Positions 51,081-59,982 are shown, numbered from the stretch's first letter. The stretch is DNA of 64,000 bases from Candidatus Poribacteria bacterium (GCA_022821725.1 JAJEDB010000022.1:1-64000); one strand, 5' to 3'. Translations and numbers: made by a program. The notes: generated by a model not told the origin, from the sequence alone.

Positions 51081-52613
51081 TCACCAATACGTGTAGAGAA
51101 GGACCTCTCCGACGATCAGTTGCACAACGAGGAGACCGGCGACCCAATAGAGGTCTGACATCGGGCGGGTCGTAAGGTATTTCGCGACGGGAATCACGAA
51201 AAACGGCACCATGAAAATCCATATCCGCTCGACTTCCATGGTAAATAGCGTTGAGAAGGTGAAGTAAAAAAGCGTGATGAGGAAACCGATAACGAACGTG
51301 TCCAGCGCTTCATCGTGGCGGAATATCCAAGGGACACGGGTTCCATCGCTCCCCTGTTCAGACGCGTGAGCGTTTTGCCGCCACTCCTTCATCACTACAA
51401 CGACCTGCCGTAGCCACACGAGCGTTATCGGTAGCCCCACACCGATGAGGAACGCAAACAGGTTTGCGAAACTCAGGTGGAAATAACGCCCAACGCTCTC
51501 ATATCCCGTCCCCATGCCCAACTCATCTTTCTTGATAGCTGCCCAGAGCGCTTCAATCGGACGGAATCCGGTCAGGACGAAAAGCAACAGATAAAATCCG
51601 ATAAATCCGGAAGCCGCCGACAGCAAGACCTTCAGATACTGTCTGAACCGCTTTCGCTCCAGTAAAGCGACAACACACAAGAATACACCCACAACGACCG
51701 TTGAATACGTCATGAACATTCCAAGCGCAAGCGTAATCCCCGTTAATAAGCTATAAGGCCGGGGTTCATGCCATTTCTGATCCGATAGGGTTTCTTGATG
51801 TCGCGCTTTATAAAACAGGTAAACGCTCAGGATCGGGAAGACGCTGAAGGGACCGTCCATTGACGTGCCAGTGAACATCACAAAGTTGGGGGTGATAAGA
51901 AACAGGAGCAGGGCGTACCGACCCACCTTTTCGCCGTAAAGATGTTCGCCGAGGCGATAGATCGGAACGACTGCGATTGCCGTGAAGAGAATCGAGATCA
52001 ACGATGCCGATACGAGATTGTAACCGAAGATTTTACTAAAAAACCATAAAAAAACCACACCCCCTGGCGGGTGGGTGCGCGTATGTCCTGAGAGTGTATT
52101 AAACAATTCCGGTTTGCTATAATCCCGTAGAAACCTACCGAGTCCGAGTTCGTCAATTCGCGGCACATCGCCATAATATTCCAAGGAAGTCCGCGTATAG
52201 GGTTCTAAAAGCGTTAAAACCCGTTCCGTCTCACCCCCCCGTTCCAACTCTCGGTAGCCATCAATTTGGGCAACGCTGATATGAATCGCAAGGAAGCAGA
52301 TACCCGCAACGATCAATAACCGCCGACTGTCCGCGCCTGAAAGTAGGTATCTCTGACAAAGATACAAAAAACCGATACACACCACGAGGGCAGGCACTAT
52401 CCACCAACTCAGGTCGAAACTCGGTTCGGCATAAAGCGGCAAAATGTGCGTTTCAAACCGCACCGCACCCAGATTGATAGACATTTCGCGCATGCTGTAA
52501 TACAGGAATAGATGGTAAACGGCAAAAAATAGCGCGAGCATCCCAATCTGGACAGGAATTTTTTTAATTATTAAGTTTTTTCGCATCGTAATGACCAGTG
52601 ATTTTTTGACCAT
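51081..52613 (-). CDS. integral membrane glycosyltransferase, GT39/ArnT-like
   Basis: This 510-residue protein has about eleven hydrophobic helices. A periplasmic loop after the first helices contains acidic residues, and THPPGGVVFLWFFSKIFGYN is typical of polyprenyl-phosphate-sugar mannosyltransferases of the GT39/GT83 (PMT, ArnT) type. It probably transfers a lipid-linked sugar to a surface acceptor. The start at 52613 follows GGGG closely; an ATG at 52586 is an alternative. It is adjacent to the GT4 gene but separated from it by the family D repeat. Confidence 0.78.
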   Translation of the reverse strand: MVKKSLVITMRKNLIIKKIPVQIGMLALFFAVYHLFLYYSMREMSINLGAVRFETHILPLYAEPSFDLSWWIVPALVVCIGFLYLCQRYLLSGADSRRLLIVAGICFLAIHISVAQIDGYRELERGGETERVLTLLEPYTRTSLEYYGDVPRIDELGLGRFLRDYSKPELFNTLSGHTRTHPPGGVVFLWFFSKIFGYNLVSASLISILFTAIAVVPIYRLGEHLYGEKVGRYALLLFLITPNFVMFTGTSMDGPFSVFPILSVYLFYKARHQETLSDQKWHEPRPYSLLTGITLALGMFMTYSTVVVGVFLCVVALLERKRFRQYLKVLLSAASGFIGFYLLLFVLTGFRPIEALWAAIKKDELGMGTGYESVGRYFHLSFANLFAFLIGVGLPITLVWLRQVVVVMKEWRQNAHASEQGSDGTRVPWIFRHDEALDTFVIGFLITLFYFTFSTLFTMEVERIWIFMVPFFVIPVAKYLTTRPMSDLYWVAGLLVVQLIVGEVLLYTYW

Positions 52614-52676
52614 CCCCGTGATTTATGTGAGTGGTTTCCATGATGAAATCCCTGATAATCATAGTTCAGAGGATTC

Positions 52677-53783
52677 TCATCCCGCCTCTAACTGTTGTGC
52701 GGCTTCTAACAACGCATTTGCCAAAAATTCCGGGTTGACCTCGTCTTTCCCTCGGAAGGTGCGTACCCGTTCACCGCGAACCTTCAGAACCGCAAGCTCC
52801 TTGCCGCCCAAGTGGATACCGACCTCAGCGTTGCGCGTCTCACCGGGTCCGTTGACTTCACACCCCATCACAGCGACGGGAATTTTGATGCCGTGTTTCT
52901 CTAAGAGTTCCTCAGCGACAGCGACAATATTCTCATAATCCGCGGCAGGGTCGCCACGCCCACAGAACGGGCAGGAAACAACGTCTAACATGTCTTCCGC
53001 CATACCCAATGCCCGCAGGAGTTCTTTCGCGGTCAAAACCTCCTCGACCGGATCACCCGTAATCGAGATACGGATGGTGTCCCCAATCCCTTCCAATAAC
53101 AACGTGCCGATGCCGAGTGTCGATTTAACATGCGAACGTCGAGGCGTTCCGGCTTCCGTTACACCGAGATGCAGCGGATACGGGACTTTCGCCGCAAACT
53201 GACGGTTCGCTTCTATCATCCGGAGTGGATCACTCGACTTCACGGAGATAGCGATGTCCTTGAAATCGTGTTCCTCACAAATCTTGACGTGCCGCATCGC
53301 ACTCTCTACCAACGCCTCCGCGGTTGGGGACGGATACTTCTCCAAGAGATCCCGTTCGAGCGACCCCTCGTTGACCCCGATACGGATGGGGATATTCGCC
53401 GCTTTCGCCGCAGACAACACCTCAGCAATCCGTTGCTCATTACCGATGTTCCCGGGATTGATGCGCACCTTCGCTACGCCAGCATCTACGGCGGCGAGTG
53501 CGTATCGGTAGTTGAAATGGATATCCGAGACGATCGGGACTGAGGCACGCTTCACGAGTGCACCGAGTGCCTTTGCGTCCGGTTCTTCCGGGACAGCAAC
53601 GCGGACGATCTGCGCACCCGCCTCCGCACACCGTTCCACCTGTGCTAACGTGGCATCGACATCGCGCGTCAAGGTCGTCGTCATCGTCTGGATGGAGACA
53701 GGGCTGCCACCACCGATCGGGACGTTCCCGACCATAATTTTTCGCGTAGGACGCTTGTTATTGATCTGTATTAGTTCTTTCAT
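52677..53783 (-). CDS. ispG: 4-hydroxy-3-methylbut-2-en-1-yl diphosphate synthase
   Basis: This 368-residue iron-sulfur enzyme catalyses the penultimate step of the MEP isoprenoid pathway. Cluster ligands are visible in VVSCPFCGRGD (two Cys) and VMGCEVNGPGE (Cys and Glu). The N-terminal block IGGGSPVSIQTMTTT, VADIHFNY-like VSDIHFNYRYAL and VRINPGNIG are family hallmarks. It is a short bacterial form of the enzyme. hisC ends 5 bp before its start, so both are one operon. Isoprenoid output links it to the nearby lipid-carrier-using glycosyltransferases and uppP. Confidence 0.95.
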   Translation of the reverse strand: MKELIQINNKRPTRKIMVGNVPIGGGSPVSIQTMTTTLTRDVDATLAQVERCAEAGAQIVRVAVPEEPDAKALGALVKRASVPIVSDIHFNYRYALAAVDAGVAKVRINPGNIGNEQRIAEVLSAAKAANIPIRIGVNEGSLERDLLEKYPSPTAEALVESAMRHVKICEEHDFKDIAISVKSSDPLRMIEANRQFAAKVPYPLHLGVTEAGTPRRSHVKSTLGIGTLLLEGIGDTIRISITGDPVEEVLTAKELLRALGMAEDMLDVVSCPFCGRGDPAADYENIVAVAEELLEKHGIKIPVAVMGCEVNGPGETRNAEVGIHLGGKELAVLKVRGERVRTFRGKDEVNPEFLANALLEAAQQLEAG

Positions 53784-53788
53784 ATTTT

Positions 53789-54877
53789 TTAATGGCTGAC
53801 AACTTTTAAAGCCTTGATGAATTTTTCGTTTTCCTGTTGTGTACCGATCGTTACGCGGACCGCATTCGGATAGCCGTACCCCCCAATCGGGCGGACGATG
53901 ACCCCCTCTTTCAGCAGTGCGTCGGCGATGTCCGCTCCCGATTGTTCGAGGTGCAACATGATGAAATTCCCCTCGCTTTCGACATAACGGAGTCCCATGT
54001 CGTCAAACGCCTCGTAGAGGAAGGCTTTACCGACGGCGTTCTGTTCTCGACTCTTCGTAACGTGGGCGGTATCCTTGAGTGCCGCTCGCGCCGCCGCCTG
54101 TCCGACCAAACTGCAATTGAAGGGTTGACGCACCCGATTTAACGTCTCAATCAACGGAGGTGGCGCGATACCGTATCCGATGCGCAGCCCAGCGAGCCCA
54201 TAAATTTTAGAAAACGTTCGGGTGATGATGAAGTTCCGTCCCGCCAGCACATACGGGAGCGTCTGGGGATAGTCTGAACGGTCAACATACTCATAATAGG
54301 CTTCGTCAAAAACGACCAGCACATCGTCCGGTACCCGTTCCATAAACGCTGCTGTCTCTTCCGCCGTGACCATCGTGCCGGTCGGGTTGTTCGGATTCGC
54401 GACGAAGATGACCTTCGTCTTCTCGGTAATCGCTGCTGCCATAGCAGACAGGTCGTGTGTATGCGCCACCATCGGCACGACGACCGCTGTCGCACTGCAT
54501 AACTTCGTCACGAGACTATAGACGACGAATGCCCCGGCTGCATAGATGACCTCATCCCCCGGTGCGAGGTATGCCTCAGCAACGAATTGGAGCACATCGT
54601 TCGATCCGTTCCCTAAAATCAGATGCTCGGCAGAAATGTTGAAATATTCCGCGAGATCCGCTTTCAGGTAATAGGCGTTACCGTCAGGGTAGAGATGCAC
54701 CTGTGTCGCGCTCTCCGAGATCGCCTGCATCGCCAACGGCGAGGGACCAAACGGATTTTCGTTGGATGCCAGTTTGATAATATCGGTCGTAATGCCGAGT
54801 TCGCGGCGGACCTCTTCAATCGGCTTACCGCCCTGATACGGCTGGATTGTGTCGATGCTGGGTTTCGGTTTTAGCAT
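53789..54877 (-). CDS. hisC: histidinol-phosphate aminotransferase
   Basis: This 362-residue PLP enzyme starts at the ATG at 54877 (MLKPKPSIDTIQPYQGGKP), in preference to an upstream ATG. The PLP lysine is in ITRTFSKIYGLAGLRIGYG, with NPNNPTGTMV and FDEAYYEY also present. It forms histidinol phosphate in histidine synthesis; aromatic aminotransferase activity is a known alternative for this family. It is followed directly by ispG (5 bp). Confidence 0.92.
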   Translation of the reverse strand: MLKPKPSIDTIQPYQGGKPIEEVRRELGITTDIIKLASNENPFGPSPLAMQAISESATQVHLYPDGNAYYLKADLAEYFNISAEHLILGNGSNDVLQFVAEAYLAPGDEVIYAAGAFVVYSLVTKLCSATAVVVPMVAHTHDLSAMAAAITEKTKVIFVANPNNPTGTMVTAEETAAFMERVPDDVLVVFDEAYYEYVDRSDYPQTLPYVLAGRNFIITRTFSKIYGLAGLRIGYGIAPPPLIETLNRVRQPFNCSLVGQAAARAALKDTAHVTKSREQNAVGKAFLYEAFDDMGLRYVESEGNFIMLHLEQSGADIADALLKEGVIVRPIGGYGYPNAVRVTIGTQQENEKFIKALKVVSH

Positions 54878-55004
54878 AACGTTTCGCTTCTCAATCCTCT
54901 TATCTCTACTAAGTGGCACGTCCATCGAACGCGTCCGAATACACATCTATTATACCACACCCCTCCTTTTTTGAAAAGTTTTTTATCAGTTCCGCAGGGT
55001 CATT

Positions 55005-55108
55005 TATGGTAGGTTTTAGAATTACTTGGACATTCAGAACCAGTGCGGTTAGAAACCGCACCTACCGGATTGGGGTAGAATGTCTGTTTATCTTTCAGGT
55101 TTACCATA
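55005..55108. repeat. family C inverted-repeat element, 104 bp, second copy
   Basis: Termini TATGGTAGGTTT (from 55005) and AGGTTTACCATA (55097-55108) enclose the core palindrome (AGTGCGGTT ... AACCGCACC). Same length as the member at 43032-43135. It lies in the 54878-55342 gap, whose only other recognisable feature is the promoter at 55255. Confidence 0.8.
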
Positions 55109-55254
55109 GTTAATTGACTTGCCGACACAGACCTGATATAATGTTTTACACCTAAAACAACAGGAGAGAAACATGAGGCGATATCGGGGTTACAAACCCC
55201 TCCCACAAGAGTGATTTGTGACAAGTGAATACCTCTGACTGACAACCATAACCC

Positions 55255-55282
55255 TTGACAAAAAAGCGAATTTCGTTAAAAT
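55255..55282 (+). promoter_or_regulatory. sigma-70-like promoter for the DUF1080 gene
   Basis: TTGACA (55255-55260) and TAAAAT (55277-55282) with a 16-bp spacer, 60 bp upstream of the start codon. Confidence 0.6.
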
Positions 55283-55342
55283 AAGGAAAATTGTTATTTT
55301 ACTTCACCATTTGCGCATGCACAGCATACGAAAGGAAAACTC

Positions 55343-55969
55343 ATGGCACAAACACCTCCAGAATCCGCAGTCATCCTCTTTGACGGCACAGACCTCAGTA
55401 ATTGGACAAGCTTAGACGGCGGCGACCCCAGTTGGCAGGTCGAAGGCGACGCAATGCTCGTCGTCCCACGCACCGGCGATGTCATCAGCAAGGAAACCTT
55501 TACGGATCACTTCGTTCATGTCGAATTTAGATGTCCCGATATGCCGGAAGCGACCGGACAGGCAAAAGGCAACAGCGGTGTCTTCCTTCAGGGCAGATAC
55601 GAAGTCCAAGTCTTGGATTCCTACGGCATTGACGTTCCTGGCATGGGTGATTGCGGGGCAATTTACAACCAGTTCGCACCGCTTGTCAACGCTTGTAAAC
55701 CACCGCTTGAGTGGCAGACCTACGATATTATCTTCCGAGCCCCCCGTTTCGACGATGCTGGAGAAATGACTGAGGGTCCACGCATAACCGTCATTCAGAA
55801 CGGCTTGGTGATTATCAACAACGCCCAACTCGCTGGCGCGACTGTCGGAAGTATTGATTCAGAAGCCGCCACACCGGGTCCACTCAAACTGCAGGACCAC
55901 GGCAATGACGTTCGGTATCGGAACATCTGGGCAGTCCCACTCCCACTTGAGGGTTCGGATAAATATTAA
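55343..55969 (+). CDS. DUF1080 (3-keto-disaccharide hydrolase-type) protein
   Basis: This 208-residue protein is of the DUF1080 concanavalin-fold family. It shows ILFDGTDLSNWTS at the start, then FVHVEFRCP, GNSGVFLQGRYEVQVLDSYG and EWQTYDIIFRAPRFD. Several members hydrolyse 3-keto-glycosides. There is no signal peptide, unlike many homologues, so it may act in the cytoplasm. AGGAAAACTC precedes the ATG. The aldo/keto reductase starts 10 bp downstream, which would fit a joint oxidative sugar-processing route; that is inference. Confidence 0.9.
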   Translation: MAQTPPESAVILFDGTDLSNWTSLDGGDPSWQVEGDAMLVVPRTGDVISKETFTDHFVHVEFRCPDMPEATGQAKGNSGVFLQGRYEVQVLDSYGIDVPGMGDCGAIYNQFAPLVNACKPPLEWQTYDIIFRAPRFDDAGEMTEGPRITVIQNGLVIINNAQLAGATVGSIDSEAATPGPLKLQDHGNDVRYRNIWAVPLPLEGSDKY

Positions 55970-55979
55970 GAGGAATTTT

Positions 55980-56930
55980 ATGACAAATCAAGATCTTCCC
56001 ACAATTCCGAGGCGACGTCTCGGAAGAACGGAACTCAACATCCCCGTTATTCCGTTCGGCACACAGGGGTTTGGTAACAACTTCGGCTTCGTCTCAGATG
56101 AAGAGGCTGTGGCTCTCGTTAAACACTCCGTATCCATCGGTGTGAACCACTTCGACTGTGCACGCTGTTATGGGGACTCAATGCGGAAATTCGGTCTGGC
56201 GTTGAAGGAGATCCCGCGTGAGGATGTCATCATCACCGGGAGGCTCTGTTGCCATTCCGCTGCGAAGTGGGGTGGCTATGGAGAAGGGAGACCCGATTAT
56301 TCCGCCGAACGCGCAATCGCTGACCTCGAAGACCAACTCGAACTCCTCGGCGTAGACTACTTCGACGGCATGCTGATCCACGACCCAGGCGAGATCGATC
56401 CCACGCTGGAAAAGGGCGGCACGCTTGACGGCTTGCTCCAATGTAAGGCACGCGGACTCGTTCGCTTCCTCGGATACGGGATGCGTCCCCATGATTTCCA
56501 TCTCAAAGCGATGGCGACAGGTGATGTCGATCTCATTCTCTGCTTCAACGATTACAATCTCGTCCGGCAGAACGCCGCTGACGACATCCTCCCTTACGCC
56601 GCTGAACACGACATCGGGGTCATGAACGGCTGGTCCATCCTGCGGGGTATCCTCACAGGTGTCGATCTTGACGCTGAGATTGAAAGGGGACGTTGGAAAA
56701 AAGAGGGTGATGTTGCAGCAGCATACCCAATTTGGGAATGGTGCGTTGAAGAAGGCATAAACTTGCTTCAACTTGCCCTTCAGTTCTGTCTGAAAGAAGA
56801 GCGGATTCAGGGCAACAACATCGGGAGTCTGAACGTCGAGCAGCTCGAGGCAAACGTCAGAGCCGCCAGCACACCGCTCCCCGATGACGTCTGGGAGAAA
56901 TACCAAGCCCGCTTCGGATCAGACAATTAG
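55980..56930 (+). CDS. aldo/keto reductase family protein with altered tetrad
   Basis: This 316-residue protein starts at the ATG at 55980 (AAGAGGAATTTT upstream); the longer frame inside DUF1080 is rejected. Asp and Tyr are kept in HFDCARCYG and His in GMLIHDPGE. The position of the catalytic Lys (usually TK) reads VIITGRL, so Lys is replaced by Arg. It may be a weak enzyme or act differently. The C-terminal cofactor loop region is also unusual (NNIGSLNVEQLEA). It is co-transcribed with the DUF1080 gene. Confidence 0.85.
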   Translation: MTNQDLPTIPRRRLGRTELNIPVIPFGTQGFGNNFGFVSDEEAVALVKHSVSIGVNHFDCARCYGDSMRKFGLALKEIPREDVIITGRLCCHSAAKWGGYGEGRPDYSAERAIADLEDQLELLGVDYFDGMLIHDPGEIDPTLEKGGTLDGLLQCKARGLVRFLGYGMRPHDFHLKAMATGDVDLILCFNDYNLVRQNAADDILPYAAEHDIGVMNGWSILRGILTGVDLDAEIERGRWKKEGDVAAAYPIWEWCVEEGINLLQLALQFCLKEERIQGNNIGSLNVEQLEANVRAASTPLPDDVWEKYQARFGSDN

Positions 56931-56942
56931 AGGTTATCCTTC

Positions 56943-57001
56943 GTTCGTAGTAGTGTGATTCATCGCACGTTTTGAGTGCCATGAATTGCGCTACTACAAA
57001 C
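56943..57001. repeat. family B inverted-repeat element, 59 bp
   Basis: GTTCGTAGTAG (56943-56953) and CTACTACAAAC (56991-57001) are near-perfect inverted ends, with the GTGTGATTCATCGCAC word inside. It sits between the convergent reductase and mutY genes. Confidence 0.7.
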
Positions 57002-57006
57002 AATAA

Positions 57007-58098
57007 TTACGTTCCACTCTCACTTAATTTTTCCAAAAACTTATGCGTGACACGCGGGAGCGGATAATCCTTTAGTGCCGTGACCGCGACCCATTTCGCA
57101 TCCCGTGGACCCTTCAGAACCACCTCACCCGCTTGATACTCACACTGAAACACATCCACAACGACCTTGAAATGCGTGTAGGCATGCCTGACCTGTGTGA
57201 GATACCGCACGTTGGTGACAGAAAGGTTGACGACATCAGCGATGTGTCGGACGCACGCAGTCTCGGCGGTCTCACCCTCGGCAAGTTGTCCACCCGGAAA
57301 CTCCCAGAGTCCACCGAGCAAACCGTCCAATTGCCGTTGCGTGAGCAAAACCCTCTCATCCCTATAGATAACCCCAACAGCGAGATGGTGTTCTGGGATA
57401 GGTTTCGTCTCGCGCCGATACGGAAACTCGTCCTGTTGCGCCGTCTGAAACGCCTCACAAAACGAATTCACAGGACAGACGAGACAGGTCGGGGATTGCG
57501 GACGACACACAGTCGCGCCTAACTCCATCATCGCCTGATTGAAAAACCCCGGGGCATTCGGATCCAACAGTTCATCGGCTTGCTGTTGAAACACCTTCGC
57601 TGACTTCGCGTCATTAATCGGTGCCTCCATCAGAAACAGGCGTGCCAATACACGTTTGATGTTCCCGTCCACAGCGGCATACGGGGCATTAAAAGCGATA
57701 CTCTGCACTGCCGCTGCACTATAATCCCCGACACCCGGCAACTTCCGAAAACTCACATAATCCACGGGTATCTTCCCGTCCAGTTCATCTACAACGACCT
57801 GCGCGGCTTTGTGGAGATTCCGTGCCCTCGCATAATACCCCAGACCTTCCCAGACCTTCAGAACATCTTGCAGGGGTGCAGCTGCCAAGTGTTGCACATC
57901 CGGAAACCGTGCGATGAATCGTTCATAGTATCCCACGACCTTCTTGACCTGCGTCTGTTGAAGCATCACCTCGGAGACCCAAATCCGGTAGGGGTCATCC
58001 GTGTGTCGCCACGGCATATCGCGTTGATAAGCCTTGAACCACGCCAACAACGCGTCCCGAAAATCTTGAGAGTGTTCAATTAACTTCTGTTTTTTCAT
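57007..58098 (-). CDS. mutY: A/G-specific adenine glycosylase
   Basis: This 363-residue DNA repair enzyme removes adenine mispaired with 8-oxoguanine. It shows the helix-hairpin-helix block LPGVGDYSAAAVQSIAF with the catalytic Asp in AAVDGNIKRVLAR. Four cluster cysteines lie in CRPQSPTCLVCPVNSFC, and a C-terminal NUDIX-like domain has GGLWEFPGGQLAEGE. Catalytic Glu is in WVSEVMLQQTQV. Length is standard. It appears monocistronic. Confidence 0.95.
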   Translation of the reverse strand: MKKQKLIEHSQDFRDALLAWFKAYQRDMPWRHTDDPYRIWVSEVMLQQTQVKKVVGYYERFIARFPDVQHLAAAPLQDVLKVWEGLGYYARARNLHKAAQVVVDELDGKIPVDYVSFRKLPGVGDYSAAAVQSIAFNAPYAAVDGNIKRVLARLFLMEAPINDAKSAKVFQQQADELLDPNAPGFFNQAMMELGATVCRPQSPTCLVCPVNSFCEAFQTAQQDEFPYRRETKPIPEHHLAVGVIYRDERVLLTQRQLDGLLGGLWEFPGGQLAEGETAETACVRHIADVVNLSVTNVRYLTQVRHAYTHFKVVVDVFQCEYQAGEVVLKGPRDAKWVAVTALKDYPLPRVTHKFLEKLSESGT

Positions 58099-58104
58099 AT
58101 TAAT

Positions 58105-58151
58105 CCGAATCGCGGATTACGCGGATTTTACGGATTACGCGGATTTTTTGA
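58105..58151. repeat. CGGATTACG-type short tandem repeats
   Basis: Several tandem 10-11 bp words of the type CGGATTACG occur directly upstream of mutY. A similar block is at 59441-59481. A half of a family B element is at 58212-58240. Confidence 0.6.
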
Positions 58152-58262
58152 CATCCTGTGCCTCTTACGCTTCTTGTAAAGACCAGTGTAACCTCATTGC
58201 GAGTTGTTTCGGTTCGTAGTCGTGCGATTCATCGCACGTTGTGAAGCCCAAGATTGCCCAGC

Positions 58263-58982
58263 TTAAAGGTCAGTGGCAATCCGAAAACCGACGCTATGAA
58301 GCCCGCGGATCGGCTCATAGGCTGCACGGTTCGCACACCGCGCAGCGAACTCTCCACGTGCAATCCACGCGCCCCCGCGAATCACCTTTCGCCGTCCCTC
58401 ACTCGCGCCTAACGGATTCTCTGCAGGTGAGTACTTATACGTCTCCATGTGAAACCAATCGAAACACCAGTCGTAGGCGTTGCCCGCCATATCGTAGCAC
58501 CCGTAAGGACTCACACCCGCGGGATAACTCCCAACCGGCATCAACCGTTTATTCCCGGATTCCGATGTATTCGCTCGACTCGCATCCCACATATCGCCCC
58601 ACGGATACTCCCGAGCATTCGTGCCACGCGCCGCCTTCTCCCATTCCGCCTCCGACGGCAAACGATATTCCATACCTTCACGTTCACTCAGCCACGCTAA
58701 GAAATTAGTCGCATCGTGCCAACTCACCCCGACGACAGGAAACTCAGGGGCATTGAGATGCGCATCGTTATGGAACAGGGGTTGGGGGTATCCTGTCTCC
58801 TCGACGAACTGCGCGTATTGCGCATTCGTGACCTGATACGTGCCGATGGCATAGGCATCCAGCAGAACATTCCGTTGCGGTTCCTCTGGATCCGTCTTCC
58901 GCCATTCAGTTGGAATCGTTCCCATCGTGAACGCACCCGCGGGGATATGGATTAAAGGGTAATCAAGTGTTTCGATGTGCAT
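58263..58982 (-). CDS. formylglycine-generating-enzyme-fold protein (SUMF1/DUF323), copy 2
   Basis: This 239-residue protein without a signal peptide has the family blocks GAFTMGTIP, VSWHDATNFLAWLS, RLPSEAEWEKAARG, YDMAGNAYDWCFDW and VIRGGAWIARGEFAARC. As in copy 1 at 1826, the first of the two active-site cysteines after GGxW is missing, so it is unlikely to generate formylglycine. It may be a non-catalytic or EgtB-type relative. It lacks operon partners and lies next to the mutY gene on the same strand. Confidence 0.88.
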   Translation of the reverse strand: MHIETLDYPLIHIPAGAFTMGTIPTEWRKTDPEEPQRNVLLDAYAIGTYQVTNAQYAQFVEETGYPQPLFHNDAHLNAPEFPVVGVSWHDATNFLAWLSEREGMEYRLPSEAEWEKAARGTNAREYPWGDMWDASRANTSESGNKRLMPVGSYPAGVSPYGCYDMAGNAYDWCFDWFHMETYKYSPAENPLGASEGRRKVIRGGAWIARGEFAARCANRAAYEPIRGLHSVGFRIATDL

Positions 58983-59562
58983 GGTAGGTGTGTAGTCCTC
59001 TGAAATAAAAAATGACAGTCAACTTTCCCGCTTTCAGTATAACACATCCCAACTTCTCCTGCAATCTTCCGCGTAGAATGTTGTGAGTTTCAGAGTATTC
59101 AGAGTAAAATCGGAAAAAGGGTGGGTTTGAAAAAAGGTGTAAACATAGACTATGACTGGGTCTTCAGCGGTTTTGAGAGGCAATTTCAAAAAAGTTACTC
59201 TGAAAATGAAGATTAAGATCAGTCATTGCTGACTTTGACTATAAATACTTGTTAGGAGCATGTCTTTTCACGGAAGCTTCACGGAGTTTTTTACGGACGT
59301 AGGTGTGCCGTGGGTCGCCAAAACGCAAAATACCGCTTCTCCGTAAAAAAACAAACGTGAAAATATAATCAACTTATAGTAAACCTAAAATCTGAATGGT
59401 TTTGTCATCTTTTAGGGTCATTCAATTGTTAAATTGTCTGAATCGCGGATTACACGGATTATGCGGATTACGCGGATTTTTAAATCTTGCTCTTCAGAAC
59501 CTTTATGAAATTTGGAGAATTTCATGGAGAATTGAATGGCTCCGTCCCAAATGCCTTATAAT
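58983..59562. other. intergenic region with repeat debris
   Basis: No gene is visible. At 59370-59410 there is a TATAGTAAACCT word like a family C end, and 59441-59481 holds tandem CGGATTACG-like words. The rest is AT-rich without clear signals. Confidence 0.4.
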
Positions 59563-59591
59563 TTGACAACGCATCATGAATATATTATACT
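59563..59591 (+). promoter_or_regulatory. sigma-70-like promoter of the toxin-antitoxin remnant
   Basis: TTGACA (59563-59568) and TATACT (59586-59591) with a 17-bp spacer. A second TATACT follows at 59595. The direct repeat could include an operator. Confidence 0.65.
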
Positions 59592-59606
59592 GATTATACT
59601 GAAGGT

Positions 59607-59678
59607 ATGCAAATCACCGCCAGAGAGGTTCGAAACTATATCACACCAAACGGACATGAACACGGAAACTTTACTTAA
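59607..59678 (+). pseudogene. truncated HigB/RelE-type toxin start
   Basis: An ATG with GAAGGT upstream opens a 23-residue frame beginning MQITAREVRNYITPNG, which resembles the first residues of HigB/Gp49-like RNase toxins. It then runs out of frame into the antitoxin start (HEHGNFT, stop). The rest of the toxin (about 80 residues) is missing, apparently by deletion. Family recognition rests on this short piece. Confidence 0.5.
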
Positions 59679-59982
59679 GCAAACGACCAGTTTTAGAGAT
59701 GACCTTCTGAAAGACCTCGCAGACATAGAGTTCGCGATGTACTATTTGGAAGCAGCCCTATCAGACTATAAAGAAGATGGTAATACAGAAGCACTCTGGA
59801 CAGCCCTGTATGATGTTGTAGCGGCACAGGGCGGAATTGGAAAACTTGCTGAAAGAGCAAAGGTGAATCCTGAGCAGATCAACGATATACTCGTCTCTAA
59901 ACAGGAGCCGCGCTTAGATAATTTGCAAAACATTCTTTCCGGACTCGGATTTCAGATTCGCTTGGAATTTGCCGAAAGCTAA
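59656..59982 (+). CDS. HigA-type antitoxin, toxin partner lost
   Basis: This 108-residue protein starts at the ATG at 59656. The sequence SFRDDLLKDLADIEFAMYYL, followed by ALYDVVAAQGGIGKLAERAKV and EPRLDNLQNILSGLGFQIR, matches the addiction-module antidote family related to HigA with a Cro-like HTH. Such antitoxins bind their own operator and neutralise a RelE/HigB toxin. Here only a stub of the toxin remains upstream, so it is an orphan. It is first in a run of three antitoxin-like genes. Confidence 0.8.
   Translation: MNTETLLKQTTSFRDDLLKDLADIEFAMYYLEAALSDYKEDGNTEALWTALYDVVAAQGGIGKLAERAKVNPEQINDILVSKQEPRLDNLQNILSGLGFQIRLEFAES

Noticed and set aside
50920-51222. Reverse-strand open frame of 100 residues over the family D repeat
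   Set aside because: It fuses an antisense piece of the membrane glycosyltransferase gene with repeat DNA and a displaced KILYVIGS piece; not a real gene.
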